Shown: in pieces, positions 16,049-24,714 of the stretch | How positions within the stretch are numbered: the stretch's first letter is position 1 | Layout: each line of letters begins with the position of its first letter | NCBI GenBank assembly: GCA_900538905.1 | Contig: UPZS01000022.1 | Location: 1-35,609 of the forward strand | Length of the DNA stretch: 35,609 bases | Direction of reading: 5' to 3' | Source of the DNA: an uncultured Sutterella sp. | GTDB taxonomy: Bacteria > Pseudomonadota > Gammaproteobacteria > Burkholderiales > Burkholderiaceae_F | Notes under the pieces: generated by a model | The model's input: only the letters and a program-made list of their open reading frames with translations | Databases searched by the model: none | Told to the model about the DNA's origin: nothing | Made by a program: the position numbers and the translations under genes

Positions 16049-19000
16049 TTGAAACGCATGCTATTTAACGCGACCCACGCCGAGGAAACCCGCGTGGCGA
16101 TCGTCGACGGCCAGAAACTCATCGATATCGACATCGAAGTTGCCGGCCGCGAACAGCGCAAATCCAATATCTACAAGGGCATCATCACCCGCATCGAACC
16201 TTCGCTCGAAGCCTGCTTCGTCAACTACGGTGAGGAACGCCACGGCTTTCTCCCCTTCAAGGAAGTCTCCCGCGCCTACTTCAAGGAAGGCGTCGACGTT
16301 CGCACCGCCACCATCCGCGAAGCGCTCACAGAAGGTCAGGAACTCATCGTTCAGGTTGAAAAGGAAGAACGCGGCAACAAGGGTGCAGCACTCACCACCT
16401 TCATCAGCCTCGCCGGCCGCTACCTCGTTCTGATGCCCAACAACCCGCGCGGAGGCGGTGTTTCCCGTCGCATCGAAGGTGAAGAACGCCAGGAACTGCG
16501 CGAAGCCATGGATCAGCTCGATCTGCCCTCCGGCATGAGCACGATCGCCCGCACCGCCGGCATCGGTCGCACGGTCGAAGAGCTTCAGTGGGACTTGAAC
16601 TACCTTTTGAAGCTCTGGAGCGCCATCTCGGAAGCCGCCGTACCGCAGTACGAATACAGCGAAAACGACCGCGGCCGTACCGTGACGCACTACACCACCG
16701 AATCAGTGCGCGACGGCAAGCCGCTGCGCCGCGCCAATCCGGCTCCCTTCCTCATCGTTGAGGAAAGCAACCTGGTCATCCGCGCCATTCGCGACTACTT
16801 CCAGCCCGATATCGGCGAAATTCTTGTCGACACGGACGACATTTACGATCAGGCTCGCCAGTTTATGGCACATGTCATGCCTGATCTCGTCGGCCGCGTG
16901 AAGCGCTACCGCGAAGAAACGCCTCTTTTCTCGCGTTTCCAAATCGAGCACCAGATCGAGACGGCCTATTCCCGTACCGTGCCGTTGCCCTCAGGCGGCG
17001 CCATTGTGATTGACCACACCGAAGCTCTGGTAGCTGTCGACGTGAACTCGGCACGTGCCACTCGAGGCGCGGACATTGAAGAAACGGCTTTGCGCACCAA
17101 CATGGAAGCCGCAGATGAAGTCGCCCGCCAGATGCGTTTACGCGATTTAGGCGGCCTGATCGTAATTGACTTCATCGATATGGCCGAGCCCAAGAATCAG
17201 CGCCAAATCGAACAGCGTCTCAAGGAAGCAATCCGTCCGGACCGTGCCCGCGTGCAAATCGGTCGAATCAGTCGCTTCGGTTTGATGGAACTTTCACGCC
17301 AAAGACTGCGCCCGTCGCTCTCGGAAGGTAACCACGTCACCTGTCCTCGTTGCAACGGCGTCGGCGTCATCCGCGACACCGAAAGCTGCGCCATTCAGGT
17401 ACTGCGCATTCTGCAGGAAGAAGCCGCCAAGGAAGGTACGGGCGCTCTTCATGCGCAGGTGCCTGTGGATGTGGCCACCTACGTGCTCAACGAAAAACGT
17501 GGTGAAATCGCCAAGATCGAACAACGCTTCAAAGTGCCCGTGGTGCTCATCCCGAATATTTCGCTGGAAACACCGCATTACCACATCGAACGCCTGCGCC
17601 TCGATGACGAACGCCTTGACGACGATCTTGCAAGTTATAAGCGCGCCGAAGATCTCTCGCCGATCGCCGATGACCCCTATGCGCTCAAGTCGGCTCGCGA
17701 AAAGGAAGAGCAGCAGCGTCCCAAGCAGGTTCCGGTAATCAAGAACATCCTGCCGCGCGATGTCGCCCCGACGCACACGCCGAGGGAAGAACAAAAGCCT
17801 GTCGCAGAGACTCCGGAAAAATCCGAAGTCAAACAGGAAAAGGGCTTCTTTGCCAAATTGATGGCTTTCTTCGGTCTTGGAGACGAAAAGACTGAACCCG
17901 AAAAAGAGGTGACCAAGGACGAAGCCAAGAGCGATCGCAAGCGCAAGCCGCGCCGCTCCGGCAAGGGCAAGGAAATCAAGGAATTCAAGGAACGTGAGCG
18001 TCAGGCGCGCGAAGAAAAGGCTACCCGCGATCCGCGTGAACGCAACAAGGTACGCAGCGAACAGCGCCGCGTCAAGCGCGAACAGTTGAAGAACCAGCAA
18101 CTTACCGAAGAAGTCAAGACGACTGAAGTCACTGCTCCCGTTGCCGGCGACGACGAAGTTCGCAGCGAAGAACGTCGTTCTCGTCGTCAGCGCAAACCTC
18201 GTCGTGAAGATATGCCCGCCAAGGACATGGGGCAGACAGCCGTGACCGAACAAGACGTCACCGTCGCCCCCATTGAAACAAAAGCGGAAACTGCCTCTGT
18301 TGAAACGATTGAAAAATCACCTGTTGCGGAAGCAGTGGTTGAGACCGCCGCGACTGAAGCTCCGTCTGCCGTCGTTGATACGGAAGCTGAAGCCGAACGC
18401 GAACTCAAGCCGCGCCGCTCCCGTAAGGCGCGTCAGCTGCGTCCCGAAACGGATGAGCCGATCGAGGCTTCCTTCGAAGCAATCCGTGCCGGTGCCGTAA
18501 CCGACGAACTGCCTCCTGTTCCTGATGCACTTCTTGAAATGCACGAAGAAATTCTGCGTGTGGAACAGGAAGAGAAGTCCGATGCGCCGGAATCCGACGA
18601 AACGACCGTGATCGAAAGCGAAAGCCGTCGCCGTCGTCCGCGTCGTCGCCGTCGTCCGACCAAGAACCTCGAAACCGTATCGCTAACCGCTACCGACAGC
18701 GATGCTGCCGAGACCACAGTCGTGACCGCTACGGGAGCCGCAGTCGAACATGTCCATGCTGTGCCGTCCGCAGAACAAGCCTCGACTCTCGCTCCGGTTG
18801 ATCAACCGAGCGAAGAAAAGGTTGCCGAAATTCCTGTCGAACAAGCACCGGAGTTTGTATCCGAAGCTCCGACCGGTGAGACTACGGTAAACAACGCTAC
18901 TGCTGTAGAAACGGTCCCTGAAGTCAAGGTTGAAGTCGAAGCCATTGCTGACATTGCCAAGAATCTCGCTGAGAATCTGGCCAAAGCCGGTCTCGAACAG

Positions 19001-19138
19001 GTCGAAACGGATGCCTCGCTTGTGACGCCGCTTTCCTACGAAGCCAAGCCGGTGGCCGGCCGCCCGCGCCCCGTGCTTGAAGTCATCGAAGAGGGCCCCC
19101 TGACCCAGATCGAAACCGATCCGAAGTTCATGGCTTAA
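16049..19138 (+). CDS. rne: Ribonuclease E
   Basis: Essential endoribonuclease and degradosome scaffold, 1029 residues. The catalytic half (about 1-520) aligns from memory with E. coli RNase E from its first residues: MKRMLFNATHAEE against MKRMLINATQQEE. This fixes the TTG at 16049 as the start, with GGAG 8 nt upstream. It contains the S1 domain, LVLMPNNPRGGG, VDVNSARATRG and LIVIDFIDM (metal-binding Asp residues), and the Zn-link CPRCNG. The C-terminal half is disordered. It carries a hydrophobic amphipathic segment FFAKLMAFFGLG (about 598-611), likely for membrane attachment; a long Arg/Lys-rich RNA-binding region (about 629-680); a second Arg block SRRRRPRRRRRP (about 855-870); and acidic Val/Ala/Thr-rich linkers. 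It is followed by a strong terminator. Confidence 0.97.
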   Translation: MKRMLFNATHAEETRVAIVDGQKLIDIDIEVAGREQRKSNIYKGIITRIEPSLEACFVNYGEERHGFLPFKEVSRAYFKEGVDVRTATIREALTEGQELIVQVEKEERGNKGAALTTFISLAGRYLVLMPNNPRGGGVSRRIEGEERQELREAMDQLDLPSGMSTIARTAGIGRTVEELQWDLNYLLKLWSAISEAAVPQYEYSENDRGRTVTHYTTESVRDGKPLRRANPAPFLIVEESNLVIRAIRDYFQPDIGEILVDTDDIYDQARQFMAHVMPDLVGRVKRYREETPLFSRFQIEHQIETAYSRTVPLPSGGAIVIDHTEALVAVDVNSARATRGADIEETALRTNMEAADEVARQMRLRDLGGLIVIDFIDMAEPKNQRQIEQRLKEAIRPDRARVQIGRISRFGLMELSRQRLRPSLSEGNHVTCPRCNGVGVIRDTESCAIQVLRILQEEAAKEGTGALHAQVPVDVATYVLNEKRGEIAKIEQRFKVPVVLIPNISLETPHYHIERLRLDDERLDDDLASYKRAEDLSPIADDPYALKSAREKEEQQRPKQVPVIKNILPRDVAPTHTPREEQKPVAETPEKSEVKQEKGFFAKLMAFFGLGDEKTEPEKEVTKDEAKSDRKRKPRRSGKGKEIKEFKERERQAREEKATRDPRERNKVRSEQRRVKREQLKNQQLTEEVKTTEVTAPVAGDDEVRSEERRSRRQRKPRREDMPAKDMGQTAVTEQDVTVAPIETKAETASVETIEKSPVAEAVVETAATEAPSAVVDTEAEAERELKPRRSRKARQLRPETDEPIEASFEAIRAGAVTDELPPVPDALLEMHEEILRVEQEEKSDAPESDETTVIESESRRRRPRRRRRPTKNLETVSLTATDSDAAETTVVTATGAAVEHVHAVPSAEQASTLAPVDQPSEEKVAEIPVEQAPEFVSEAPTGETTVNNATAVETVPEVKVEVEAIADIAKNLAENLAKAGLEQVETDASLVTPLSYEAKPVAGRPRPVLEVIEEGPLTQIETDPKFMA

Positions 19139-19159
19139 TTCCTGCCTTTTCGGTACTTG

Positions 19160-19202
19160 AAACCGCTTTGCGAGACTCGTTTTTCGCAAAGCGGTTTTTT
19201 AT
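19160..19202 (+). terminator. Strong terminator of rne
   Basis: A perfect 13-14-bp stem (19160-19173 with 19184-19197) with a ten-base loop is followed by a T run to 19200. It is the clearest intrinsic terminator in the window and lies about 20 bp after the rne stop. Confidence 0.92.
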
Positions 19203-19265
19203 TGACAGTCATTTTTCCCAATATTGAGATCTTTCGAATTTTCCTTGCCTTTCAAGGATTGATGT

Positions 19266-19436
19266 GTACTTTTACCTGAGGACTTTTTGCAACACTTTTC
19301 AAGTTCGAAACCCGCGATTTTTAGGTACTTTTACCCATCTCAAAATCGCAAAGTTTGATCTCGATTAACTCCGGGCGCATTTGAGGAAAAATTTTTTTCT
19401 TCATGCTCCCCATTTTTCGTCGTGCATCCATATACT
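19266..19436 (+). promoter_or_regulatory. Candidate control region of the symporter
   Basis: The 345 bp between the rne terminator and the symporter hold no gene but several ordered signals. GTACTTTTACC occurs twice (19266-19276 and 19325-19335), 59 bp apart, and each copy is itself a GTA-N4-TAC dyad. The second copy sits in the loop of an 8-bp inverted repeat GCGATTTT/AAAATCGC (19314-19321 with 19342-19349). An FNR-like TTGAT-CTCG-ATTAA (19355-19368, one mismatch) follows. A -10-like TATACT is at 19431-19436. The expected transcript start near 19443 puts the FNR-like centre about 81 bp upstream. All of this is unverified pattern. Confidence 0.45.
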
Positions 19437-19547
19437 GCGCGCACTGCAAAAAACGAAGCGGCCGAAACACACTGGCAACGCAAACCGCGGATGGTTGCAG
19501 CTACTCTACAAATCCTTCGTCGTTACGCTTTTTTAAGGAGAGGTGCG

Positions 19548-21008
19548 ATGACGCAGCTGATCGTACTGGTTTGCATGTACATGCTGGTTTCGATCGGAAT
19601 CGGGTTGTGGGCGGCTCGCCGCGTACGCAATACCGCCGATTATGCATTGGCAGGGCGTTCTCTTCCGTTGGCTATGGTGATCACGGCCACGTTTGCCACC
19701 TGGTTTGGCAGCGAAACCGTGCTCGGTCTTCCGGGTCGCTTCATTGAAGGCGGCATTGCCGGAGTCATCGAAGAACCGTTCGGCTCCGGAATGGCGCTCA
19801 TTCTGGTGGGCATGTTCTTTGCCCGCAAGCTCTACAAGATGGACCTTCTGACCATCGGCGACTTCTATCGCAAGCGCTATGGAAAGAAGATTGAGCTTGC
19901 CTGCGCCATTTTCATCATTTTGTCCTATCTGGGTTGGGTAGGCGCTCAAGTCGCCGCGCTCGGTCTGGTGCTCAATCTCGTCACCGAAGGCGCCGTGAGC
20001 GTTTCGCTCGGCATGACCATCGGCACGTTCGTGGTGCTTTTCTACACCGTGTACGGCGGCATGTGGTCAGTGGCCGTGACCGACTTCTTCCAGATGATCA
20101 TCATCGTGGCAGGTCTCATCGCCGTGGCGGTTTGCGCAAGCGACATGGCGGGCGGTTTCGGGCAGGTGGTGACCTTCGCCGCTTCGCGCGATCTTTTCAA
20201 CCCCTGGCCGGAAATGAGCCTCAACGGTTGGCTCTTCTGGATCTCGGCTGCAATCACGATGATGATCGGCTCGATTCCGCAGCAAGACGTCTTCCAGCGC
20301 GTGATGAGTGCGCGTGACGCTAAGACGGCCGTGCGCGGTCCGATCCTCGGCGGCATGTTCTACATCCTCTTTGCATTCGTGCCGATGTTCATCGTGTGCG
20401 CGGCGGTGCTCGCCATGCCGGGCGTGGGAGAAACGCTTCTGACGACCGATCCGCAGCGACTGCTGCCCACGCTCATTCGAGACTACATGCCCTGGTGGCT
20501 GCGCGTGCTCTTCTTCGGCGCCGTCCTGAGCGCGGTCATGTCGACGGCTTCGGCCACGATGCTTGCCCCGGCCACGACGTTCGTCGAAAACGTTCTGCGC
20601 AATTTCGTGCGCATTGAAGGCCGCGAGCTTCCCTATATGCGCATGACCCTGGTGTTCTTTGCGGTGGCCGTGCTTACCTACAGCCTCTGGTTTGAAGGTA
20701 CCGCCATCTACGACATGGTGGCCATGGCCTACCAGTTCCCGGTCGTCGGCGCCTTCTGGCCGCTCGTGATGGGTCTCTACTGGAAGCGTGCCACGACGCA
20801 GGGTGCATGGATGTCGATCTTTGTGGGCGGCTCCGTCTGGGCCGTACTCACCTTCACGCCGCTCGGAGAAGTCTTCCCGTCGGTGTTGGGCGGCTTCCTT
20901 GCCGCCGGCAGCGCCATGGTTGTCGGAAGCCTCCTGCCCACAGCCTCCAACGCCCGCTACCACCGCTGGCAGGCGTCCATGCAAACGTCGGTCGCTGCCG
21001 CTTCTTAA
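19548..21008 (+). CDS. Sodium:solute symporter (SSS family)
   Basis: Inner-membrane Na+-coupled uptake protein of 486 residues with about 13 hydrophobic segments. Typical SSS features are the early RNTADYALAGRSLP, ATWFGSETVLGLPG, the conserved YTVYGGMWSVAVTDFFQ in the core, and IPQQDVFQRVMSAR. The ATG at 19548 has an excellent AAGGAGAGG 4-12 nt upstream; an upstream in-frame ATG at 19422 would add 42 hydrophilic residues and is unlikely. Substrate cannot be read from the sequence; relatives carry sugars, proline, pantothenate or organic acids. It is a single-gene unit between the rne terminator and a bidirectional terminator shared with aroC. Its promoter region is unusual (see 19266-19436). 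Confidence 0.92.
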   Translation: MTQLIVLVCMYMLVSIGIGLWAARRVRNTADYALAGRSLPLAMVITATFATWFGSETVLGLPGRFIEGGIAGVIEEPFGSGMALILVGMFFARKLYKMDLLTIGDFYRKRYGKKIELACAIFIILSYLGWVGAQVAALGLVLNLVTEGAVSVSLGMTIGTFVVLFYTVYGGMWSVAVTDFFQMIIIVAGLIAVAVCASDMAGGFGQVVTFAASRDLFNPWPEMSLNGWLFWISAAITMMIGSIPQQDVFQRVMSARDAKTAVRGPILGGMFYILFAFVPMFIVCAAVLAMPGVGETLLTTDPQRLLPTLIRDYMPWWLRVLFFGAVLSAVMSTASATMLAPATTFVENVLRNFVRIEGRELPYMRMTLVFFAVAVLTYSLWFEGTAIYDMVAMAYQFPVVGAFWPLVMGLYWKRATTQGAWMSIFVGGSVWAVLTFTPLGEVFPSVLGGFLAAGSAMVVGSLLPTASNARYHRWQASMQTSVAAAS

Positions 21009-21023
21009 GCGTTCGATTGACGC

Positions 21024-21061
21024 AAAAACGCCGACCGTTGGCACCTCTACGGTCGGCGTTT
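21024..21061. terminator. Bidirectional terminator between the symporter and aroC
   Basis: A perfect 13-bp stem (21026-21038 with 21049-21061, ten-base loop). The minus strand reads into five T residues, the plus strand into three. It serves both convergent genes, better for aroC. Confidence 0.8.
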
Positions 21062-21078
21062 GCTTGCCCGAATTCTTG

Positions 21079-22170
21079 TTAACGGAACAACTCTTCCGGA
21101 CGAATACCCAAATTTCCGCACTGAGCGCGCTGCATCAGGGCAGCGTCCATCAGCACCAAGGCAATGGCAGCCTCCACCACAGGCACGGCACGGATGCCCA
21201 CGCAAGGGTCGTGTCTGCCTTTGGTAACCACTTCGATTTCGTTGCCCTCGATGTCCAAACTCTTTAAGGGCGTCAGAATCGAAGGTGTCGCCTTAATGGC
21301 AATACGACCGGTGATCGGCGCGCCGCTTGAGATGCCGCCCAAAATGCCGCCCGCATTGTTGCTCGCAAACCCCTGCGCGGTCATCTGGTCGTTGCCTTCG
21401 GCTCCCGTGAGCGTTGCCGCCTCAAACCCGTTGCCGATTTCAACGGCCTTGACGGCGTTGATTCCCATCAAAGCATAGGCAAGCCGAGCATCGAGCCGAT
21501 CGTATAGAGGACTGCCTAGGCCCGCCGGTACTCCCATGGCCTCGAATTCGACCGTGGCGCCGATGCTGTTTCCCTCTTTTCGAATCTTGCCGAGATAAGT
21601 CTCGACCTCAGCAATATTGCTGACATTGGCGGCAAAAAACGGATTGTTGTCAACTTCATCCCAGTTTTCCAGGGGAAGCTTTACCGTACCGATTGAGGAA
21701 ACGCGCGCGCGAATCGTAATGCCGAGCTCGGTACTGAGCCACTTGCGTGCCACGGCGCCCGCCGCCACCGTCGGCGCCGTCAGACGAGCAGAACTTCTGC
21801 CGCCTCCCCTCGGATCCCGAATCCCGTATTTGTTCCAGTAGCTCCAGTCGGCGTGAGCCGGTCGAAATTGTCTGGCCACTTCCGAGTAGTCCCGGCTTCT
21901 TTGGTCTGTGTTTTCAATCAAAAGAGCAATGGGAGTCCCCGTTGTGACACCCTCATAAACGCCCGAAAGGATCTTGACGGCATCGGCTTCCTTGCGTTGC
22001 GTCACAAATTTGCTCTGTCCCGGGCGGCGACGATCCAGATCGGGCTGAATGTCAGCTTCACTCAGAGGCATCCCGGGCGGGCAGCCGTCAATCACGCAAC
22101 CGATAGCCGGCCCGTGACTTTCGCCAAAGTTTGTCACAACAAAAAGCTTTCCGATACTGGATCCTGACAT
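21079..22170 (-). CDS. aroC: Chorismate synthase
   Basis: Last step of the shikimate pathway: converts 5-enolpyruvylshikimate 3-phosphate to chorismate with reduced FMN as catalyst. It has 363 residues (E. coli 361). All three signatures are present: [18 protein letters not shown] near residue 16, [17 protein letters not shown] near 103 followed by GGGRSSAR, and [18 protein letters not shown] near 290. The ATG at 22170 matches the family N terminus ([15 protein letters not shown]); the ribosome-binding site is weak. No other aromatic gene is nearby. Confidence 0.97.
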   Translation of the reverse strand: MSGSSIGKLFVVTNFGESHGPAIGCVIDGCPPGMPLSEADIQPDLDRRRPGQSKFVTQRKEADAVKILSGVYEGVTTGTPIALLIENTDQRSRDYSEVARQFRPAHADWSYWNKYGIRDPRGGGRSSARLTAPTVAAGAVARKWLSTELGITIRARVSSIGTVKLPLENWDEVDNNPFFAANVSNIAEVETYLGKIRKEGNSIGATVEFEAMGVPAGLGSPLYDRLDARLAYALMGINAVKAVEIGNGFEAATLTGAEGNDQMTAQGFASNNAGGILGGISSGAPITGRIAIKATPSILTPLKSLDIEGNEIEVVTKGRHDPCVGIRAVPVVEAAIALVLMDAALMQRAQCGNLGIRPEELFR

Positions 22171-22380
22171 GATTGAGTACGCTATTAAAACGTCAACGGA
22201 TGCGCCTTACTGCGCGTTGCTTTCAATTTAGCGCAAAACACGTCTGCCCGACCTGACGCAGTCGTAATTTTTAGCCTCACCGACGCTTTTCCTTGAAGAC
22301 CTTTCGTCCTAGAATCCGCGTCTTGCAACCCGATCATGTGTTCGGCCTACTCTTTTTTGCCTGTTTGTCCCGAGGTTTCT

Positions 22381-22758
22381 ATGCTCAGCAAAGGTCTTCT
22401 GGCTGTCGGCCTTCTTTGCGTTTCCAACATTTTCATGACCTGCGCCTGGTATCTGCACTTAAAGCTCCAGACCATGAAGGTCATCAACTACAGCTCCTGG
22501 CCGATCTACACGGTCGTGCTTTTTTCCTGGGCGATCGCTCTCTTTGAATACAGCTTCATGGTGCCGGCCAACCGCATTGGGTTTGAAGGCAACGGCGGTC
22601 CTTTCAGTCTCGTTCAACTCAAAATCATCCAGGAGTGCATCACGCTCACGGTATTTGCGCTCTTTTCCGTCGTTGTTTTCCAGAACCACTTCGGCTGGAA
22701 CCACTTGGCCGCCTTCGTTTGCTTGGTAATGGCTGTTTTCTTTGTTTTCTACAAGTAG
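22381..22758 (+). CDS. DUF486 / DMT-family small membrane protein
   Basis: A 125-residue protein with four hydrophobic helices, matching the DUF486 group of the drug/metabolite transporter superfamily: VSNIFMTCAWYLHLK, SSWPIYTVVLFSWAIALFEYSF and VPANRIG. Such proteins are half-size and likely work as dimers; the substrate is unknown. The start at 22381 has CGAGG about 5 nt upstream and is preferred over an in-frame ATG at 22336. It precedes the flavoprotein by about 110 bp in the same direction without an obvious terminator, so co-transcription is possible. Confidence 0.88.
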   Translation: MLSKGLLAVGLLCVSNIFMTCAWYLHLKLQTMKVINYSSWPIYTVVLFSWAIALFEYSFMVPANRIGFEGNGGPFSLVQLKIIQECITLTVFALFSVVVFQNHFGWNHLAAFVCLVMAVFFVFYK

Positions 22759-22869
22759 CGCATTGCGACGCTCTTTCCCGCTTTTCCCCATTGGCAAGGT
22801 GAAGGCCTCGGGGCAAAATCTAGGAATCGGCATTGCAACATCAACCGATAAAAAACAAGGAGAGAGCTT

Positions 22870-24660
22870 ATGCAAAAGAAGTCACTGCTTGCTACAGTCG
22901 TCGCTTCCGTTTTTTCCATCGTCGCGTTTGCCGCTGACGGCGTTTACACAGCTACCGCTCAGGGCCAAAGCGGCCCGGTTCCCGTTTCTGTGACGGTCAA
23001 AGACAACAAGGTCACCAGGATTGAAGTCGGCCCGAACAAGGAAACGGTCGGCATCGGAGCTGTTGCCGGTCCTAAAGTAGCCCAACGCATTCTCGACGTT
23101 CAGAGTCTTGCAGTCGACGGCGTCTCGGGCGCCACCATCACGAGCAACGCCGTTAAGAAAGCCACTCGAGAAGCCATCACCCAGGCCGGTCTCAATTTGA
23201 AGGACTGGGACAAAAAGCCGACACAGAAGGCTGCTTTGAAGGAAAAAACAATCACCACCGACGTGCTCATTCTGGGCGGCGGCGGTGCCGGCATGATTTC
23301 TGCCATCAATGCGTCCGATCAGGGCGTCAAAGTGACGCTGCTGGAAAAGATGGAGTTTCTGGGCGGCGCTTCCTCGATCTGCGCGGGCGGCATGCTTATC
23401 GAAGGTTCCAAGCTACAGAAGGATCTTGGCGTCAAAGACGATACGCCTGAGAAGTTTGTCGAAGATATGCTGCGCAACGGTCGGAATCTCAATAACAAGC
23501 AGATTTTGAACGTTTACGCGAAAAACGTCGGTCCGACTGTTGACTGGCTGGTTGGCAAAGGTATCCAGCTTCGTACGGAAGGCGGCGTTCAGAAGCGAGC
23601 CGAATTCAAGACGCCGCGTCTGTTGCTTTTGAAGGGCGGCTGCCCCGGCTATGCCCAAAGCCTGCGTGACCTCGTAGCTAAGACCGATACTCAGGTGCTG
23701 CTTGGTACGCAAGCCAAGGAGCTGATTGTTGAAAACGGCGCTGTCACCGGCGTCAAGGCTCAAGGCAATGGCACGCTATACACCGTCAAGGCTAAGTCCG
23801 TGATTCTCGCTACAGGCGGTTACGGCGCCAACCGCGACATGCTCACCGGCAATCTGAAGACCACGCTTTATTACGGTCCTGTCTCCTCCACCGGCGACGG
23901 ACACAAGATGGCAATGAAAGCCGGTGCCGGTATGCAGCTGATGCCTTACGCCAAGATCTATTACAACGGTCTGGAAGTCGCTCCGGGCGTAGCAAAGTCC
24001 ACCTTAACCGGCAACGCCAACGCGCTTTCTCTCGGCGCCATCATGGTCAACAAGAGCGGCAAACGCGTCGTTGATGAAAAAGGCACCGGGCGCTCCATCG
24101 TAACGGTGCAGTCGAAGTCCGAAGGCAACCAGCTCTATCTCGTGATGGACGAACCGACCTTTAAGATTTTCTGCGACGGCATCAAGAACAACGGCGTGAG
24201 CCCGGCAGAAGTGGACGCCTGGCTTGCCAAAAACGGTAAAGGAACGCCGCTCTTTGCTCACGGCAAAACACTGGCCGAAGCCGCCAAAAACGCGGGTCTG
24301 AACGCCGACAATCTCGTGGCCACCGTCAAGCGCTATAACGGCTTTGTGAAATCAGGCAAAGACGAAGATTTCGGTCGCAAGCCCGAAAACATGAAAGCCG
24401 CAATCTCGGATCAGGGTCCCTACTACATCGTCGAACAAAAACCTCGCTTTGCAACGACCATGGGCAGTGTGCTGTTGTCCGAATCTCTACAGGTTCTGGA
24501 TAAGAACGGCAAGCCTATCGGCAATCTCTACGCCGCCGGTGAAATAGCCAACTGTGTGCACGGCGACGATTCCGCCCCGGCCGCCAACGTAGCATGGGTT
24601 GCCACCAGCGCCAAGCTCGCGAGCGACTCGGCTGTGAAGAACGCCAAAAAGACAAAATAA
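22870..24660 (+). CDS. Exported FMN/FAD reductase, fumarate/urocanate reductase family, altered substrate site
   Basis: A 596-residue secreted flavoprotein. A Sec signal peptide (1-21) is followed by an FMN-binding domain (about 23-105) with the ApbE flavinylation motif DGVSGATITS, Thr89 being the expected covalent FMN site. After a linker comes the FAD domain (from 130, LILGGGGAGMISAINA) of the flavocytochrome c fumarate reductase fold. No CxxCH haem motif is present, so electrons must come from another carrier, as in UrdA-like enzymes. The usual substrate residues are replaced: the QxHP His by Met358, the HHTMGG His pair by Ala/Thr at 528-529, and the HGxxRLGGN Arg by Ser568. Arg408 may remain as proton donor. 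Fumarate is therefore unlikely; the enzyme may reduce another enoate or aromatic acceptor in anaerobic respiration. AAGGAGAG precedes the ATG; a terminator follows. Confidence 0.88.
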   Translation: MQKKSLLATVVASVFSIVAFAADGVYTATAQGQSGPVPVSVTVKDNKVTRIEVGPNKETVGIGAVAGPKVAQRILDVQSLAVDGVSGATITSNAVKKATREAITQAGLNLKDWDKKPTQKAALKEKTITTDVLILGGGGAGMISAINASDQGVKVTLLEKMEFLGGASSICAGGMLIEGSKLQKDLGVKDDTPEKFVEDMLRNGRNLNNKQILNVYAKNVGPTVDWLVGKGIQLRTEGGVQKRAEFKTPRLLLLKGGCPGYAQSLRDLVAKTDTQVLLGTQAKELIVENGAVTGVKAQGNGTLYTVKAKSVILATGGYGANRDMLTGNLKTTLYYGPVSSTGDGHKMAMKAGAGMQLMPYAKIYYNGLEVAPGVAKSTLTGNANALSLGAIMVNKSGKRVVDEKGTGRSIVTVQSKSEGNQLYLVMDEPTFKIFCDGIKNNGVSPAEVDAWLAKNGKGTPLFAHGKTLAEAAKNAGLNADNLVATVKRYNGFVKSGKDEDFGRKPENMKAAISDQGPYYIVEQKPRFATTMGSVLLSESLQVLDKNGKPIGNLYAAGEIANCVHGDDSAPAANVAWVATSAKLASDSAVKNAKKTK

Positions 24661-24674
24661 TCCCTCTTCGACCA

Positions 24675-24707
24675 AGCTTGAGGTTCTCGCGAACCTCAAG
24701 CTATTTT
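24675..24707 (+). terminator. Terminator of the flavoprotein gene
   Basis: A perfect 11-bp stem (24675-24685 with 24692-24702, six-base loop) followed by ATTTTG. It lies 14 bp after the stop and just before the convergent aldo/keto reductase stop. Confidence 0.75.
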
Positions 24708-24714
24708 GCGAGGA

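Noticed and set aside
19266..19335. TyrR boxes at the GTACTTTTACC repeats
   Set aside because: TyrR boxes are longer (TGTAAA-N6-TTTACA); the spacing here does not fit.
22840..22860. FNR-like site before the flavoprotein gene (TTGCAACATCAA)
   Set aside because: The half-sites are too close (12 rather than 14 bp) and one is mismatched, so it does not meet the consensus.
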